64,000 nt of DNA, from assembly GCF_004193775.1 (NCBI RefSeq), contig NC_041008.1, positions 16,325,731 to 16,389,730 of the forward strand, read 5' to 3'. The notes beneath the pieces were generated by a model. The model was not told the origin of the DNA. It saw nothing but the letters and a program-made list of their open reading frames with translations, and did not search any database. Made by a program: the position numbers and the translations under genes. Positions 22,914 to 33,840 of the stretch are shown piece by piece (the stretch's first letter is position 1; every line of letters begins with the position of its first letter). This DNA comes from Glycine soja. Lineage: Eukaryota; Streptophyta; Magnoliopsida; Fabales; Fabaceae.

Positions 22914-25883
22914 CCAAATGGCTACACAGTCAAACTCTCCTCCGCCTCCTCCTCCTTCTACTGGTGTAGCATCGCATTCGTCGTCACCACCATTGAAGCG
23001 GACTAGAAAGGCCTCACGCCTAAGATTATTGGCGACTAGACCAGTTGGGGCAGAGAGACCCCTTGTCCATGTGGATCCTGTTACTGGCAAAGCAGACGGT
23101 CCCCACAGCAAGAAATTTAGAACATATTTAGGGATCGTTGCTCGTGATAAGGTGGATGTCACATACGAAAATTGGAAGCATGTCCCTATTACTCAGAAGG
23201 ATTTGATATGGGAGGATATTCAGGTATCATGTATTATTTCATGTTCCATATTGTTTGTTAGCCAAATATTTGAATTTAGTATTAATAAAACCTAATTTAC
23301 TCTTTGTTAGGCTGAATTTGATATCCCTGAAGCATCTGATTTAAGGACAAAAAAGAAAATACTTCAGACTGTGGGGGAGCGATGGAGACAGTTTAAGTCT
23401 GATTTGACGTCGAAATGGGCACTTGCAACTGACAAGGATAGTGTTGATGACACTGTATGCAAAATGTACGGCATTAACAAGGAGAAATGGACCCAATTTT
23501 GCCAGAGCCGTAGAGACCCTTCATGGGAGGTAACTAATTTGGGATTTTCATTTTTTTAACTTTAAATGAACTTATTATAATACATTGTAATCATGAGTTT
23601 CATTAATGTTTCATTTTTACAGAATGTGCGAAAAAAAGCACAAGCCGTCCAAAAACAAAACACTGCCCCTCACGTGATGTCTCGTGGGGGTTATGAATAT
23701 TTAGAAAAAAAGTTGATGGATGAGAAGAGAAAGAAAAAACTAGAGGAAGCAACTCTATCCGGAAGCACTGACATCGTCATTGATCCTCCATCTCCCATCA
23801 AACGACACGTGAAGTGGAAGCTAGCCCGCACCAAGAAAACTGGTGACATGACATCTGAAGCAGCAAAGGAAATTGCTGACAAGATTATAAGTCACTTTCA
23901 ATTCATAATTGTAATTATTTTTTTTATTGTGTGATTAAGTATAGAATAAATGTGTTCTTCACAGGATGCGCTTGAGGAGCAGGCCTCACAGGGTTCCTTT
24001 GTTACCCATGGACGTCATGATATACTGACTGCTGCCATTGGGCGACCAGAACACCCTGGTCGTGTGCGTGCTGTAGGAGCCGGTATAACCATCAAACAAT
24101 ACTTTGGATCAGCTTCAAGGACCTCCTCCATTGCTCCCGAATACCTGCAACAGTTGACGCAACAAATCAAGGACCAACTAGAGGATTCAATCACAGAAAA
24201 AGTCACTCGACGGCTAATGTTATCCCTCAGCCAAATGCAATCACAGGGACTTGCACTGCCTCCTGAACCTGATGTTGGTCCTTCAGCTGCTCGTGTCAGC
24301 ACAAAGGAGAGTTGTGTTGATCCCTCAGGGAACGATCTAGACACCGGTGACTCATACAAATGTGGGTTGTATATTGAAGAATATTCTTCTCGCCTGGTTG
24401 CCCTGGGAAGAGTTTATGAGGGATCTACAACAATTCACAACATTCCCTTGCTGCATGATCAAGTTAAGGTTGGTGTTGAGGAGATTAGAGATGTAGATGC
24501 TCCCATTCCTGTACCCACTAAAGAGGTTAAGGTCATGGGACAGGCTCTTAACACATTCCTTGCTTGGCTGACACATCTAGTCAAGCGTTTATCAGAACAG
24601 GTATTTTAGTGTCATTAAATGCTTATTTTTCCAATTAAAATGTTTACTGTGATTAAATTATGTCAATTAATTATGTTGGATAAACAGGGAGCTGTGAGAC
24701 CCGCGAAACCTGCAGATAGGCCAGATGATGAGGTCGATGATCCGCTATATCTAATGACATTGACCATTCCACAGCTTTTTCTGAAGCCATTGCAGGTTAT
24801 GTGGGATGCTACCTTGTTTGGCCTATTTAATGAAAACTTTCCCTTGTACATAAAGCATGAAGATCTGTCTGAAATTGCACATGGTGGTCAATGTCTCAGC
24901 ATATCTGTTATACAGTTGTGGATTCTGTAAGTCAATTTAGATTATTGTTAGTTACCTAATTTATTGTTTTACCTTCATGCATAATTTACTTTGTGTTAAC
25001 AACAATAGGCATATGACTAAGACAAGTATGCGAGCAGGGAATATCGATGTGTATGGATTCCTCGAGCCACAGTCTATCCAGAGATCTGGCCAATCACAAT
25101 TTGAATCAGAAAATTACATTAAGAACTGGATGCAAAATTCAAAACGAGATGTGTACCTAGGAGCCTACTTGAATGGGTAACTTAAACTCAACAAATGAAT
25201 TTAAATAATGTATAATAGTATAATAACATATATTGGTCTCCACTGCAGTGCACATTGGCAAATGGTCGTCATTTTGCCTAAGGAAAATGTTGTCATTTGG
25301 TTTTGTTCGTTGCATAATAAGCCAGACAACTACCTCAAAGGCATAATTAATAGGTCAGTGTTGTTTTTTAATACATTTGCATTAGCATTAGTCAGGTAAA
25401 TCAAAATTTTAAATGTACAATAAGAATCTATGTTTGTATTCAATAGTGCTTTGAAAGGACTTGACGATACTCAACAAAGTAAATCCAAGCCTCCTGCTAG
25501 GTGGATTGTTGTTAAAGTAAGTTATTTAAACAATATGTTTTCACTTATATTTTAGTATTGTGTAGACTAATTTGTACTGAACGTTGCATATCTAAATTTC
25601 ATAATGTATTTAGTGTAATAGACAAAAAGGAAGCACTGAGTGTGGGTATTACGTCATGCATTGGATGTCAACTATAATCTTAGGAAATTTCCAGAATAAT
25701 TGGGAAATGGTAATTTTTAATTCACCAAATTTCATATTATTATGATTGCTAATATATTATTAACTTATGTTTTATTATATCATGCAGTATTTCACTGATC
25801 CTAGACCATTGGAACCAGAAAGATTGAAGGCGTTTCGCAACCAGTGGGCAAAGTACTATTTGAAAGTGAAAAATGAAACTTAG
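22914..25883 (+). CDS. Transposase_24 / Ulp1-like (C48) protease gene of the CACTA element
   Basis: Second CACTA gene. I model ten exons: 22918-23223 (ATG at 22918, after an acceptor at 22913), 23311-23529, 23623-23886, 23965-24600, 24688-24926, 25009-25176, 25249-25353, 25447-25516, 25614-25709, 25788-25883. They join in frame into about 732 residues. The N-terminal half is Pro/Ser-rich, then Transposase_24-like ('GERWRQFKSDL', 'MSRGGYEYLEKKL'). The last third resembles Ulp1/C48 cysteine proteases: His in 'AHWQMVVI', Gln in 'NRQKGS' and Cys in 'ECGYYVMHW', though the usual acidic residue after the His strand reads 'WFCSLH'. All introns are GT-AG except the third, whose expected donor GTAAGT reads ATAAGT at 23887-23892. 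If unspliced, translation stops at about 23932. Role in transposition is inferred from family context. Confidence 0.8.
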
Positions 25884-26094
25884 GATGTTTAGACAATCTT
25901 GTAATTGTAGTTTATATTTACTTGCTTAATTTACAATTCATGTCTCAACATTAAATATGTTTTAAATTTATAGTAATTAGTAAATTTCTTATTGAATTTT
26001 CTGGTAAAAACTGTTTCAAAACAGAATGAAAATTATATGTTGTGTGGTCTGATTTTAAAATTTGCAGGTTATTTTTGGGATTTATTGAAAAAAC
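25884..26094. other. 3' non-coding part of the CACTA element
   Basis: AT-rich, probably the 3' UTR of the preceding gene. No further coding sequence. Confidence 0.5.
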
Positions 26095-26960
26095 AGACAT
26101 CATGTTAAAAATAAATTTCTAAAACAACATCGGTCTTTAAAAAAACTGATGTGAAATGTTACTTACAAAATCAGTTTTTTTAAAAACTGATGTTAAATGT
26201 CACTTACCTCAACATTTTTTAACATCGGTTTTTAAAAAAACTGATGTTGTAAGTAACATTTCACATCAGTTTTTTTAAAAATCGATGTGAAATGTCACCT
26301 ACAACATCAGTTTTTTAAAAACCGATGTCAAATATCACATTTAACATCGGTTATTTTAAAAACCGATGTTAAATGTCACTTACAACATCAATTTTTTTAA
26401 AAATCGATGTTGATTTATAGATTTATAACTTTTTTTTTTCATAATTCATATCATATAACATCGCCTATTTAAATAACCGATGTTAAATATCACTTACAAC
26501 ATCATATTTTTAAAAAACCGATGTGAAATGTTACTTACAACATCAGTTTTTAAAAAACCGATGTCACATGTCACATTTAACATTGGTTATTTAAAAAATT
26601 GATGTTAAATGTCACTTACAACATCAGTTTTTTAAAAAACCGATGTTGATTTATAGATTTGTAATTTTTTTTCCATAATTCGTATCATATAACATCGCCT
26701 ATTTAAAAAACCTATATTAAATGTCACTTACAACATCAGTTTTTTAAAAAACCAATGTTGATTTATAGATTTATAATTTTTTTTTTCATAATTCGTATCA
26801 TATAACATCGCTTATTTAAATAACCGATGTTGTATTTATTAGTTAACATCGGTTTTGAAAAACCGATGTTAATGATACTACTTTCCACATCGGTACTTTC
26901 AACATCAATTAATAACCGATGTTGAAAGTCTTAAATAACCGATGTTAAAACCTTATTTTC
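26095..26960. repeat. CACTA subterminal repeat array
   Basis: About fifteen short inverted units built on AACATCGGTTTTT and AAAAACCGATGTT, separated by 'GTCACTTACAACATCAG'-like text. A longer internal repeat (about 150 bases, with TTGATTTATAGATTT and CATATAACATCGCC) occurs about three times. Such arrays are the binding sites of the element's own DNA-binding protein in En/Spm and Tgm elements. Confidence 0.9.
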
Positions 26961-26968
26961 TAGTAGTG

Positions 26969-27700
26969 CATATATGTATAAAAACTAAAATGAATGATTT
27001 TTGAATATAAGAATAAAAAGATAAAGTTTGTATAACTATAGTTATTAAATAAATAATTAAACCAAAAATTAATTAAATATTTCTTTTCATGAAACTAATC
27101 CAAACACACCATAGGAATGTACCAAAAAAATAGGATAAATTCGGATGCAACATACTAGAGGTAAAGTTTGTTTCCTTTGTTTTGTAGGGTTGTTACAATC
27201 TCTTTTTGTATTTGGTTTTGGGTATCTCTTATCGCCATATTTATCTAATATATAGTATTATACTTGTCGATAAAAAAATTATAATAAATTTTAATTTTGT
27301 CAGATACTTTCTTACAATATAATATTGGAGTAATGCAATATGAAAAAAGTAAATTATACACTAATAATATAAAATAATTTTATATTATCATTTAATAATA
27401 AATTATTATATATAATAAATTAATAAATTTTATAACGATTATCTTAAAAGTTATAATAATAATAATTTTTAATTGATTGATATTTATATTCGAATACATA
27501 AACATTTAATTTATGAAATATTCTTTTAAAAAATAATAATCAGAAATTCACAATCAATCGATACTGCTCTAAGCTCTTATTGAAAAGCAGTGAGTATTTT
27601 TTATCAGTAAAAAGGGATGAGTATGATCAAAGAATATAATTCCAAATCTGAAGTTATGAGTACAACCATCGATTAACAGAACGAAAGATCACCTTTTTAC
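26969..27700. other. Gene-free stretch
   Basis: AT-rich flank of the CACTA element; nothing recognised. Confidence 0.45.
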
Positions 27701-27880
27701 GTTGTGTCGCATCTTATTGGTTTACTACATAAATTGATGAATGATCGGTTTACTACATAATCTCCTTCTTTTAATTAATAGGTTCATTTGCATGTGGCTA
27801 TAGACAATACGACTTGGCTATAATGTAGTAAATCGATCACTCATCAATTTATATACTAAATCAATAAGATGCGCCACATA
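27701..27880. repeat. Long hairpin, about 60-bp arms
   Basis: The left arm 27701-27760 and the reverse complement of 27822-27880 agree at roughly five of six positions, including GCATCTTATTG and TAAATTGATGA, with a loop of about 60 bases. It is either a small foldback element or a transcribed hairpin. No target duplication was seen. Confidence 0.7.
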
Positions 27881-28602
27881 TAGTTAAGGGCTTTTTCCAT
27901 TATGTGTGTAAGTTTTTGAAATTTGTGTTTTCTACTTTATGTGTATATGTATGTAAATTATGATGTGGAAACATATTATATTTTTAAAAAAATGACTTTT
28001 GTTTGAACTCATTTTGAACTTCTCATTTTACCGTCATATTAAAGAAAAGGATATATAATATAGTAGTAGGGAATATGTTGATTAAATGACATGTAACCGC
28101 CATGACTCTTATTGTTTTATCTTTAATTATGATTAATGATGGAGCCAATTGATCCGAAGTCTTTTAATGTGCATTATGATTTATGTAATTATTAAATCAT
28201 GAAGTGTTATGACATCACAAGAGTCAAGTTTGAGAATGTTAGAATAATGTGACTCATGTGAATTAAGGGCCTAAACTTGATTTAATAAAATAAAGGAACT
28301 TATTGGTAAATATGGGAAGTTAATAAACTTCTATTAATCTTGCGGGAAGTTAATAAACTTCTAATAACTAACTAAATGGAAGTTTGCTAATAAAAGGCAA
28401 AGGATTCTATCTCTGTCATAAGCATTTTTTCTTCTAATTACTATCAAGAACGTGAGAGAAGAAAAAAAGAGATAGATTGGGACAAAGAAAATTAAAGAAC
28501 TTATATCTTTTATGGATAAAACTAAATTCTATTTATTTTCGAGCTGTATAAGAAAATTATAGATTCTAATATCCTCAGTGATAATTCATTAAACATAAAT
28601 GT
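27881..28602. other. Gene-free stretch
   Basis: Holds two copies of GGGAAGTTAATAAACTTCTA (about 28313 and 28344), itself a near palindrome. Otherwise nothing recognised. It may be the promoter side of the short ORF at 28603. Confidence 0.4.
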
Positions 28603-28680
28603 ATGAAAACATATTCCACTCTCACCATTTTCATCTTCGTTGCCATTGCCCTTTCAAATCCGCGTAATCCAAATCTGTGA
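28603..28680 (+). pseudogene. Orphan signal-peptide ORF, 25 aa, truncated
   Basis: The ATG at 28603 opens a peptide with a classic secretion signal: Met-Lys-Thr, then a hydrophobic core 'LTIFIFVAIAL', then Ser-Asn. It reads six codons into the segmental duplication and stops at 28678-28680. The duplication edge (about 28653, shared with 35857) falls just after the signal core. This looks like the first exon of a small secreted-protein gene whose mature part was lost when the duplicated block joined here. Legume defensins and similar small Cys-rich peptides begin this way, but nothing of the mature protein remains to tell. Confidence 0.4.
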
Positions 28681-31220
28681 ATTCTCTTATATGATGTCAG
28701 TCTACATTATTAATTAGTTGTAGCACCTAACCTGATGTTCCTTTAAGCCTCAAGACCATGGAACCATTCCATATGTTAGAAGCATTTATGGTAGAACCAA
28801 CAATATCTTGTCTCATCCCTTCCTAATCACAAGCAAAATCTTTTTGAAATCACCGCCCAAAATAATTACCTTTCCTCTCAACAATTTTGTTGCATTGTCT
28901 TTATTTGGGATGCCATAAAATTCCGAAATATTTGATTTAATGCTTCAAAGCAAAACCTATTCATCATTGGTGTCCGTTAATTCATTTGATCACAATCCTG
29001 CACATAAATTCTTCCATAAAAATGATTTATCAGTACTGTGATATCCAAACAGGAAAAATAAGCCATCTAATTCAATCAAGAAGGAGTCAATGATTTCTTG
29101 CTATACAACTTTTTCCTAATTTTTTCTTGGAATACACCTAATCCAAAAGTCCATAATTTTATTGTTAAGTTTCCTTTTAAATTTGACAATCCCATTATTG
29201 ATTTTTTTTTTGTTACATTAATCCCATTATTTACTTACATGCGGCTCATAAATACGTTTTAAGTAACATTATTAACTTAATTTTGGGGTTGTATTACCCT
29301 CACTGGGCATAAAAGGCAGCTATCTCTATTCTTGACTAATAAATAGTGTGTTAATATTTTGGAGTATAGTTGTTAGTATTGTTAAGTGTATCGTTCTAAT
29401 ATTTGTATAAAGATTAGAGTAATTTTTTGCATTTTATATTTAGTAAAATGTTTATTATAAAGAAAAGCAATGAATCGAGATGCCACTGAGAGCTTTGATT
29501 TACTTATTTCATATACTAAGCACTCATTCTGTTTAACATGAGATAGTTCCTTATTGTATTTTACATTTTTGAAGACGGTATTAGGATCAGTTTTGCTTCA
29601 TTAGAGTTTACTTTTAGTTTATTTCTTTTGGATAATTTCTGAAACTATGAATTTAACTAGCAGGGGAAAAAGAAGACGAAGATCAAGATAAAGATTATAA
29701 CATTTTCACATTATATACGTGCAAGTAGTGCTAGTAATAATCACCGTAAGCTTTTGATTTTGTTTTTATAAATAGTTTGCCTTGATTTTATTTATTTATT
29801 TGATAAATAAATAAATAATACTTTAATCCATGTAAATGATAAATAATAACACCAATTCAACGAAAAGTACAACAGAGAATATTATGATATTCTGAAAACA
29901 GACAACTATAATTTTCCACAATTGAATCAGAACGAAACCCTACGTTTAATCAAATCCATTAGGTGGATAAAATATCAGGTCATCAAAGGTAGTTTGGATA
30001 AATTCAAACCTTAACTTTATTGGCTTTTTACTATTAAAATTATGTTTCAGTAAAAAAAATATTAAAATTTTGTTAAGAAATAATATAAGGCTCAATTTAT
30101 TATTTGTATTATTTCCTTCATAAAATTCTAAAAAAAATACCATATTTTCAATTATTACAAGAACATTTAAATAAATAAAAAAGCAAACACTATTAAAAAT
30201 ACTAAACCAAAAAAAGAATACAAACCAAACAAAATATAAATATTTGACATCAAACTTCAAACACAAAACAGAGTATATGTAACATGTTCAGGAAGCATGG
30301 GACCTCAGAAACCGCCACCACCATGATGATGGCCTGTGGTATGATGAATAGCATGATGATGATGATGGCCTGTGGTATGATGACTAGCATGATGATGATG
30401 ATGATGGCCTGTGATATGATGACTACCATGATGATGACCTGTGGTATGATGACTACCATGATGTTGATGATGACCTGTGGTATCATGACTACCATGATGA
30501 TGACCTGTGGTATCATGAGTTCCATCACAAGTTGTGGTTGCACTGACATCACCATCTTCGAATTTGATTCCATGCACAAGATTGTTATCATCTCTTTTCT
30601 CTCGGGAGCAAAAACACCCCATGTTTGTTTTCTTTTCGACTTTAGTGCCTTTGAGTCTCACATTCCTTATCATTTATTTAGGCAAAAGTCAGGGGCCCGA
30701 ACTTTCCACGAAACTTATGAAAATTTATATGCAATAATGGTGTGAATAAGCTTTTGTCAAAAAGCTCCGGCTATTTAAATGCTCAGTTAAATTCATTTTT
30801 TTATAGAGCATGTAGACACGGCTAGAAATAATTTTTTGTAGACTAGATATCATTATTATAAATGATAAATATTTTCATTCAAATATTTAATATAATTATA
30901 TATTTCAATTTTAATTCGACACTTCTAATTAAGATTACAATTATATATTTTAATTTTAATTCGAAAGATTGGATAATTTTAGCTATGTCAACTTATCCTT
31001 GATTTATTAATATATAAGTCCAATACATAAACTACTCAAATTCTAGATTATTTTTTCTTCATTGGAAAGAGAACTTATAGTTTGACATTAAAACCTATAA
31101 ATGGCTATACAATAATAAAAAAATGATACTATATAGTAAAACAGATATACTTAATTACTAGTTTGTAATTTTATCATTTTTTATCCTATGAATCAAACAT
31201 GATGTAAGAATTTATAATAC
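28653..31220. repeat. Segmental duplication, copy 1
   Basis: Matches 35857-38290 almost base for base by eye, from 'AAATCCGCG' to about 31210, and includes the MGCFC-a gene. The right side is cut by an LTR fragment at 31221. Partners: 35857-40490 and 48648-50960. Confidence 0.9.
30305..30622 (-). CDS. MGCFC-a: lipid-anchor motif with His-rich tail, 105 aa
   Basis: I do not recognise this as a named family. The start is set at 30622, giving 'MGCFCSREKRDDNN'; an in-frame ATG 17 codons upstream is not shared in sense by the paralogues. Gly2 and Ser6 fit the N-myristoylation pattern and Cys3/Cys5 could be palmitoylated, so a membrane-bound cytoplasmic protein is likely. After a short acidic linker the tail is repeats of 'TTGHHHGSHD' type; about one third of all residues are His, and it ends 'GGGGF'. 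Such tails can bind Zn, Cu or Ni; that is inference. Paralogues: MGCFC-b (37404-37697) in the duplicated block and MGCFC-c (55480-55800). The upstream TATA-like site is weak (TAAATAAA, 30680-30673). No intron is needed. The opposite-strand Met-rich ORF is a shadow. Confidence 0.7.
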   Translation of the reverse strand: MGCFCSREKRDDNNLVHGIKFEDGDVSATTTCDGTHDTTGHHHGSHDTTGHHQHHGSHHTTGHHHGSHHITGHHHHHHASHHTTGHHHHHAIHHTTGHHHGGGGF

Positions 31221-32895
31221 TTTGACATTGTTTACCTCATACGTATATATATTAATAATAAAAGAAATAAAAATTCAAATATTAATTAAAAATATTTAAA
31301 ACATTTTTTTTTAAATACAAGTCTTTCAAAAAGGTAAAAGGCTCACATTCACCTTTCTAATATCATAATAAAACTTGTCTAAATAAATAATAAATTCACT
31401 TTGGTTCAAAACAAGGTCGTCTAAAACTTCATACAATTAATATAAAACATATACCTTAATGTCACATCCTATCAGATCATTGTGTTCCCGTGTCCTTTAA
31501 CATCAAGTTCTTCATAGTCATCCACCTATTCAACTGCTCCCACGAACACAAGATTTGAGATCATCACAGAATCTAAACACAAACAACACACTGAGAATGA
31601 GTTATCACATTTCTAACTAATAAAAAAGCAAGACAACTAGATATACATATCTCATAAATAAAATAAAACTTACTTAAACATAACTCACGTAATTCCATCA
31701 CTTTATCATTCAAAATTGCACTTTTCAATCATCAATCACATTACACAAAAATCTCACACTCTGATTCAAGACATAATAACACATCAATTTCATAATAAAC
31801 AATTAGCAGACGTATGCAACGGTTATGCTAAGACTCAAGCCTATATGCAATGTGGTACCTTGTCAGTGAAAAACTACCTTGGGGCGCTTAGGAGTACATA
31901 ACAAGACACACCATAAAATGACTATGTCAGGTTACTCTCACTAAGTAAAATCATAGGGAGACCAATCAGGGTCACATTGTTTTGCGAGAATGCTCCAACC
32001 ATGTGGGATTGACACAGGCTTAAAGGAGCACTCAAATCGGGTGACCCCCAAGGCCTATACTCCGAAGAGTCTGTTAGGGCCTCTCCCTCCTGATTCAGGT
32101 TCAACCCCTAAAATCATTTTTGCAAGCAGACACTGTTTATGAATTATACAATACCCACGACCTCACACTCGTGTTTTAAAAACGTTTAACACAATTGCGC
32201 TACAATTTAACACTGGTTCCTGAATAGGAAACCTACATTTTCTCTTTAACACTGGTTCCTAAATAGAAAACTTACACTTTTTCTTTAACACTGCGCATCA
32301 ACACTTTTCTCAAGATAACATTGGTCAGTTTATTATACAATTCATAACTTACAACACAAGTAATGTCACATCAAGTGTTAACCACACACTTATTCACAAC
32401 CAAAACTTATTCACACTTTCACATGTCATGTGTCACAATCCACCATCACAAGTCTACACGTATCTCACAAATTAACACATATTCAAGTTTGCACTTATAC
32501 TTAATCTCAATAACAGTACTATAATCTCAAGGCAACATGTTATTTTACAATTCATCACATATTTCATTTATAAGCACTGCTCATGAATTATACAATACCC
32601 ACGACCTCACACTCGTGTTTCAAACATGTTTAACACATTGCGCTACAATTTAACATTGGTCCCTAAATAGGAAACCTACACTTTTTCTTTAATATTGTGC
32701 ATCAATACTGATCGGGTTATTGTATAATTCACAGCTCACAACTCAATACACATGTACCTCAAATCTAACCATAATATTCTCAAAATCCAACACTTGAATA
32801 ATTTTTGGAATCACACTATAACAACATTACATTATTATTTACATAAAATATTAATATAAATAAATATATAGCTAAATCTATATATATAAATACAG
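31221..32895 (-). mobile_element. Gypsy-type LTR fragment
   Basis: Reverse complement of the LTR at about 61-63.7 kb: for example 31800-32110 here matches 62790-63100 there (Cys/Trp-free, non-coding). Its edge at 31221 (TTTGACATTG...CTCATACGTATA) aligns with the 63685 edge (TGTGACACC...CTCATACATATA). The far end is truncated where it meets a Copia fragment. A stretch of about 110 bases (32131-32240) is repeated at 32583-32690. Confidence 0.7.
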
Positions 32896-32897
32896 AA

Positions 32898-33179
32898 AGG
32901 AGACAAATTTAGTCTCATGCAATGTCCAAAGAATGATCTGGAATGGAAATAGATGGAAAATATTCCTTATGCATCTGTTGTTGGGAGTCTGATGTATGCT
33001 CAAACATGCACAAGGCTAGATATTAGCTTTGCAGTTGGTATGCTTGGAAGATATCAAAGTAATCCAGGATTTGATCATTGGAAAACTGCAAAGAAAGTCT
33101 TAAGATACTTGCAAAGGAAAAAAGATCACATGCTTACTTATAGGAGATCTGGTCATCTTGAGGTGATTGGATATACAGA
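32898..33179 (+). pseudogene. Copia reverse transcriptase C-terminal fragment
   Basis: Translates as the end of a Copia reverse transcriptase and the start of its RNase H: 'FSLMQCPKND', then a TAG stop near 32950, then 'IPYASVVGSLMYAQTCTRLD', 'FAVGMLGRYQSNPG', 'KKVLRYLQRKKDHMLTYRRS' and 'LEVIGYTD'. The match stops exactly where the CACTA terminus begins at 33180, where Copia proteins continue 'SDFAGC'. It is a broken remnant bounded by an LTR fragment on one side and a CACTA element on the other. Confidence 0.8.
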
Positions 33180-33420
33180 CACTACAAAAAAAATGTTAAA
33201 TAATGGAGGTTATTTTGCGGAGGTTTTAAAAACCTCCTTAATTTATTAAAAACTACAATTTTTTGTGCTTATTTTGCGGAGGTTTTAAAAACCTCCTTAA
33301 TTTATTAAAAACTACAATTTTTTGTGCTTAATTTGTGGAGGTTTATAACCTCTGCTAATTAAATATTATTTTCCCACTCTTTTCTCTTTAAAATAAAATA
33401 AATCATGTTTTCTTTTCGGC

Positions 33421-33840
33421 AAAAAAAAAAAATTTCCTCTAAAAAAAATCACAAAACCCCTAAAAAAAAAATTCCCTCTCAAAAAAATCACAAAACCCCT
33501 CCAAAAAAAATTCCCTCTCAAAAAAATCACAAAACCCCTCAAAAAAAAATTCCCTCTCAAAAAAATCACAAAACCCCTCAAAAAAAAATCACAAAACCCC
33601 CTCCAAAAAAAATTCCCTCTCAAAAAAATCACAAAACCCCTCCAAAAAAAATTCCCTCTCAAAAAAATCACAAAACCCCTCAAAAAAAAAATTCCCTCTC
33701 AAAAAAATCACAAAACCCCTCAAAAAAAATTCCCTCTCAAAAAAATCACAAAACCCCCTCCAAAAAAAATTCCCTCTCAAAAAAATCACAAAACCCCTCA
33801 AAAAAAAAATTCTCTCTCAAAAAAATTACAAAACCCCTCT
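33421..33840. repeat. 39-bp minisatellite, about 11 units
   Basis: Unit AATTCCCTCTCAAAAAAATC plus ACAAAACCCCTCCAAAA-like text, with units 39 bases apart on average and small length changes in the A runs. It lies just inside the left subterminal region of the CACTA element. Confidence 0.9.

Larger units (their letters stand above)
19619..26968 (+). mobile_element. CACTA (En/Spm-type) transposon, nearly complete
   Basis: Holds the two genes usual for plant CACTA elements (TNP2 transposase; Transposase_24/Ulp1-like gene) in tandem on the plus strand, then a subterminal repeat array and a 3' terminus ending TTCTAGTAGTG at 26968, whose reverse complement starts CACTACTAGAA. The 3 bases after it (CAT, 26969-26971) would be the target duplication. 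The 5' terminus was not found, so the stated start is only the transposase ATG and the true left end is unknown, or deleted. Confidence 0.85.

Noticed and set aside
26095..26960. CRISPR-like regular repeats
   Set aside because: Units are inverted, variable and next to a CACTA terminus in a plant sequence; they are subterminal transposon repeats.
30284..30745. Plus-strand Met-rich ORF over MGCFC-a
   Set aside because: It is the antisense of the His repeats (ATG = CAT). The minus-strand frame has the paralogue-conserved start and TATA box.
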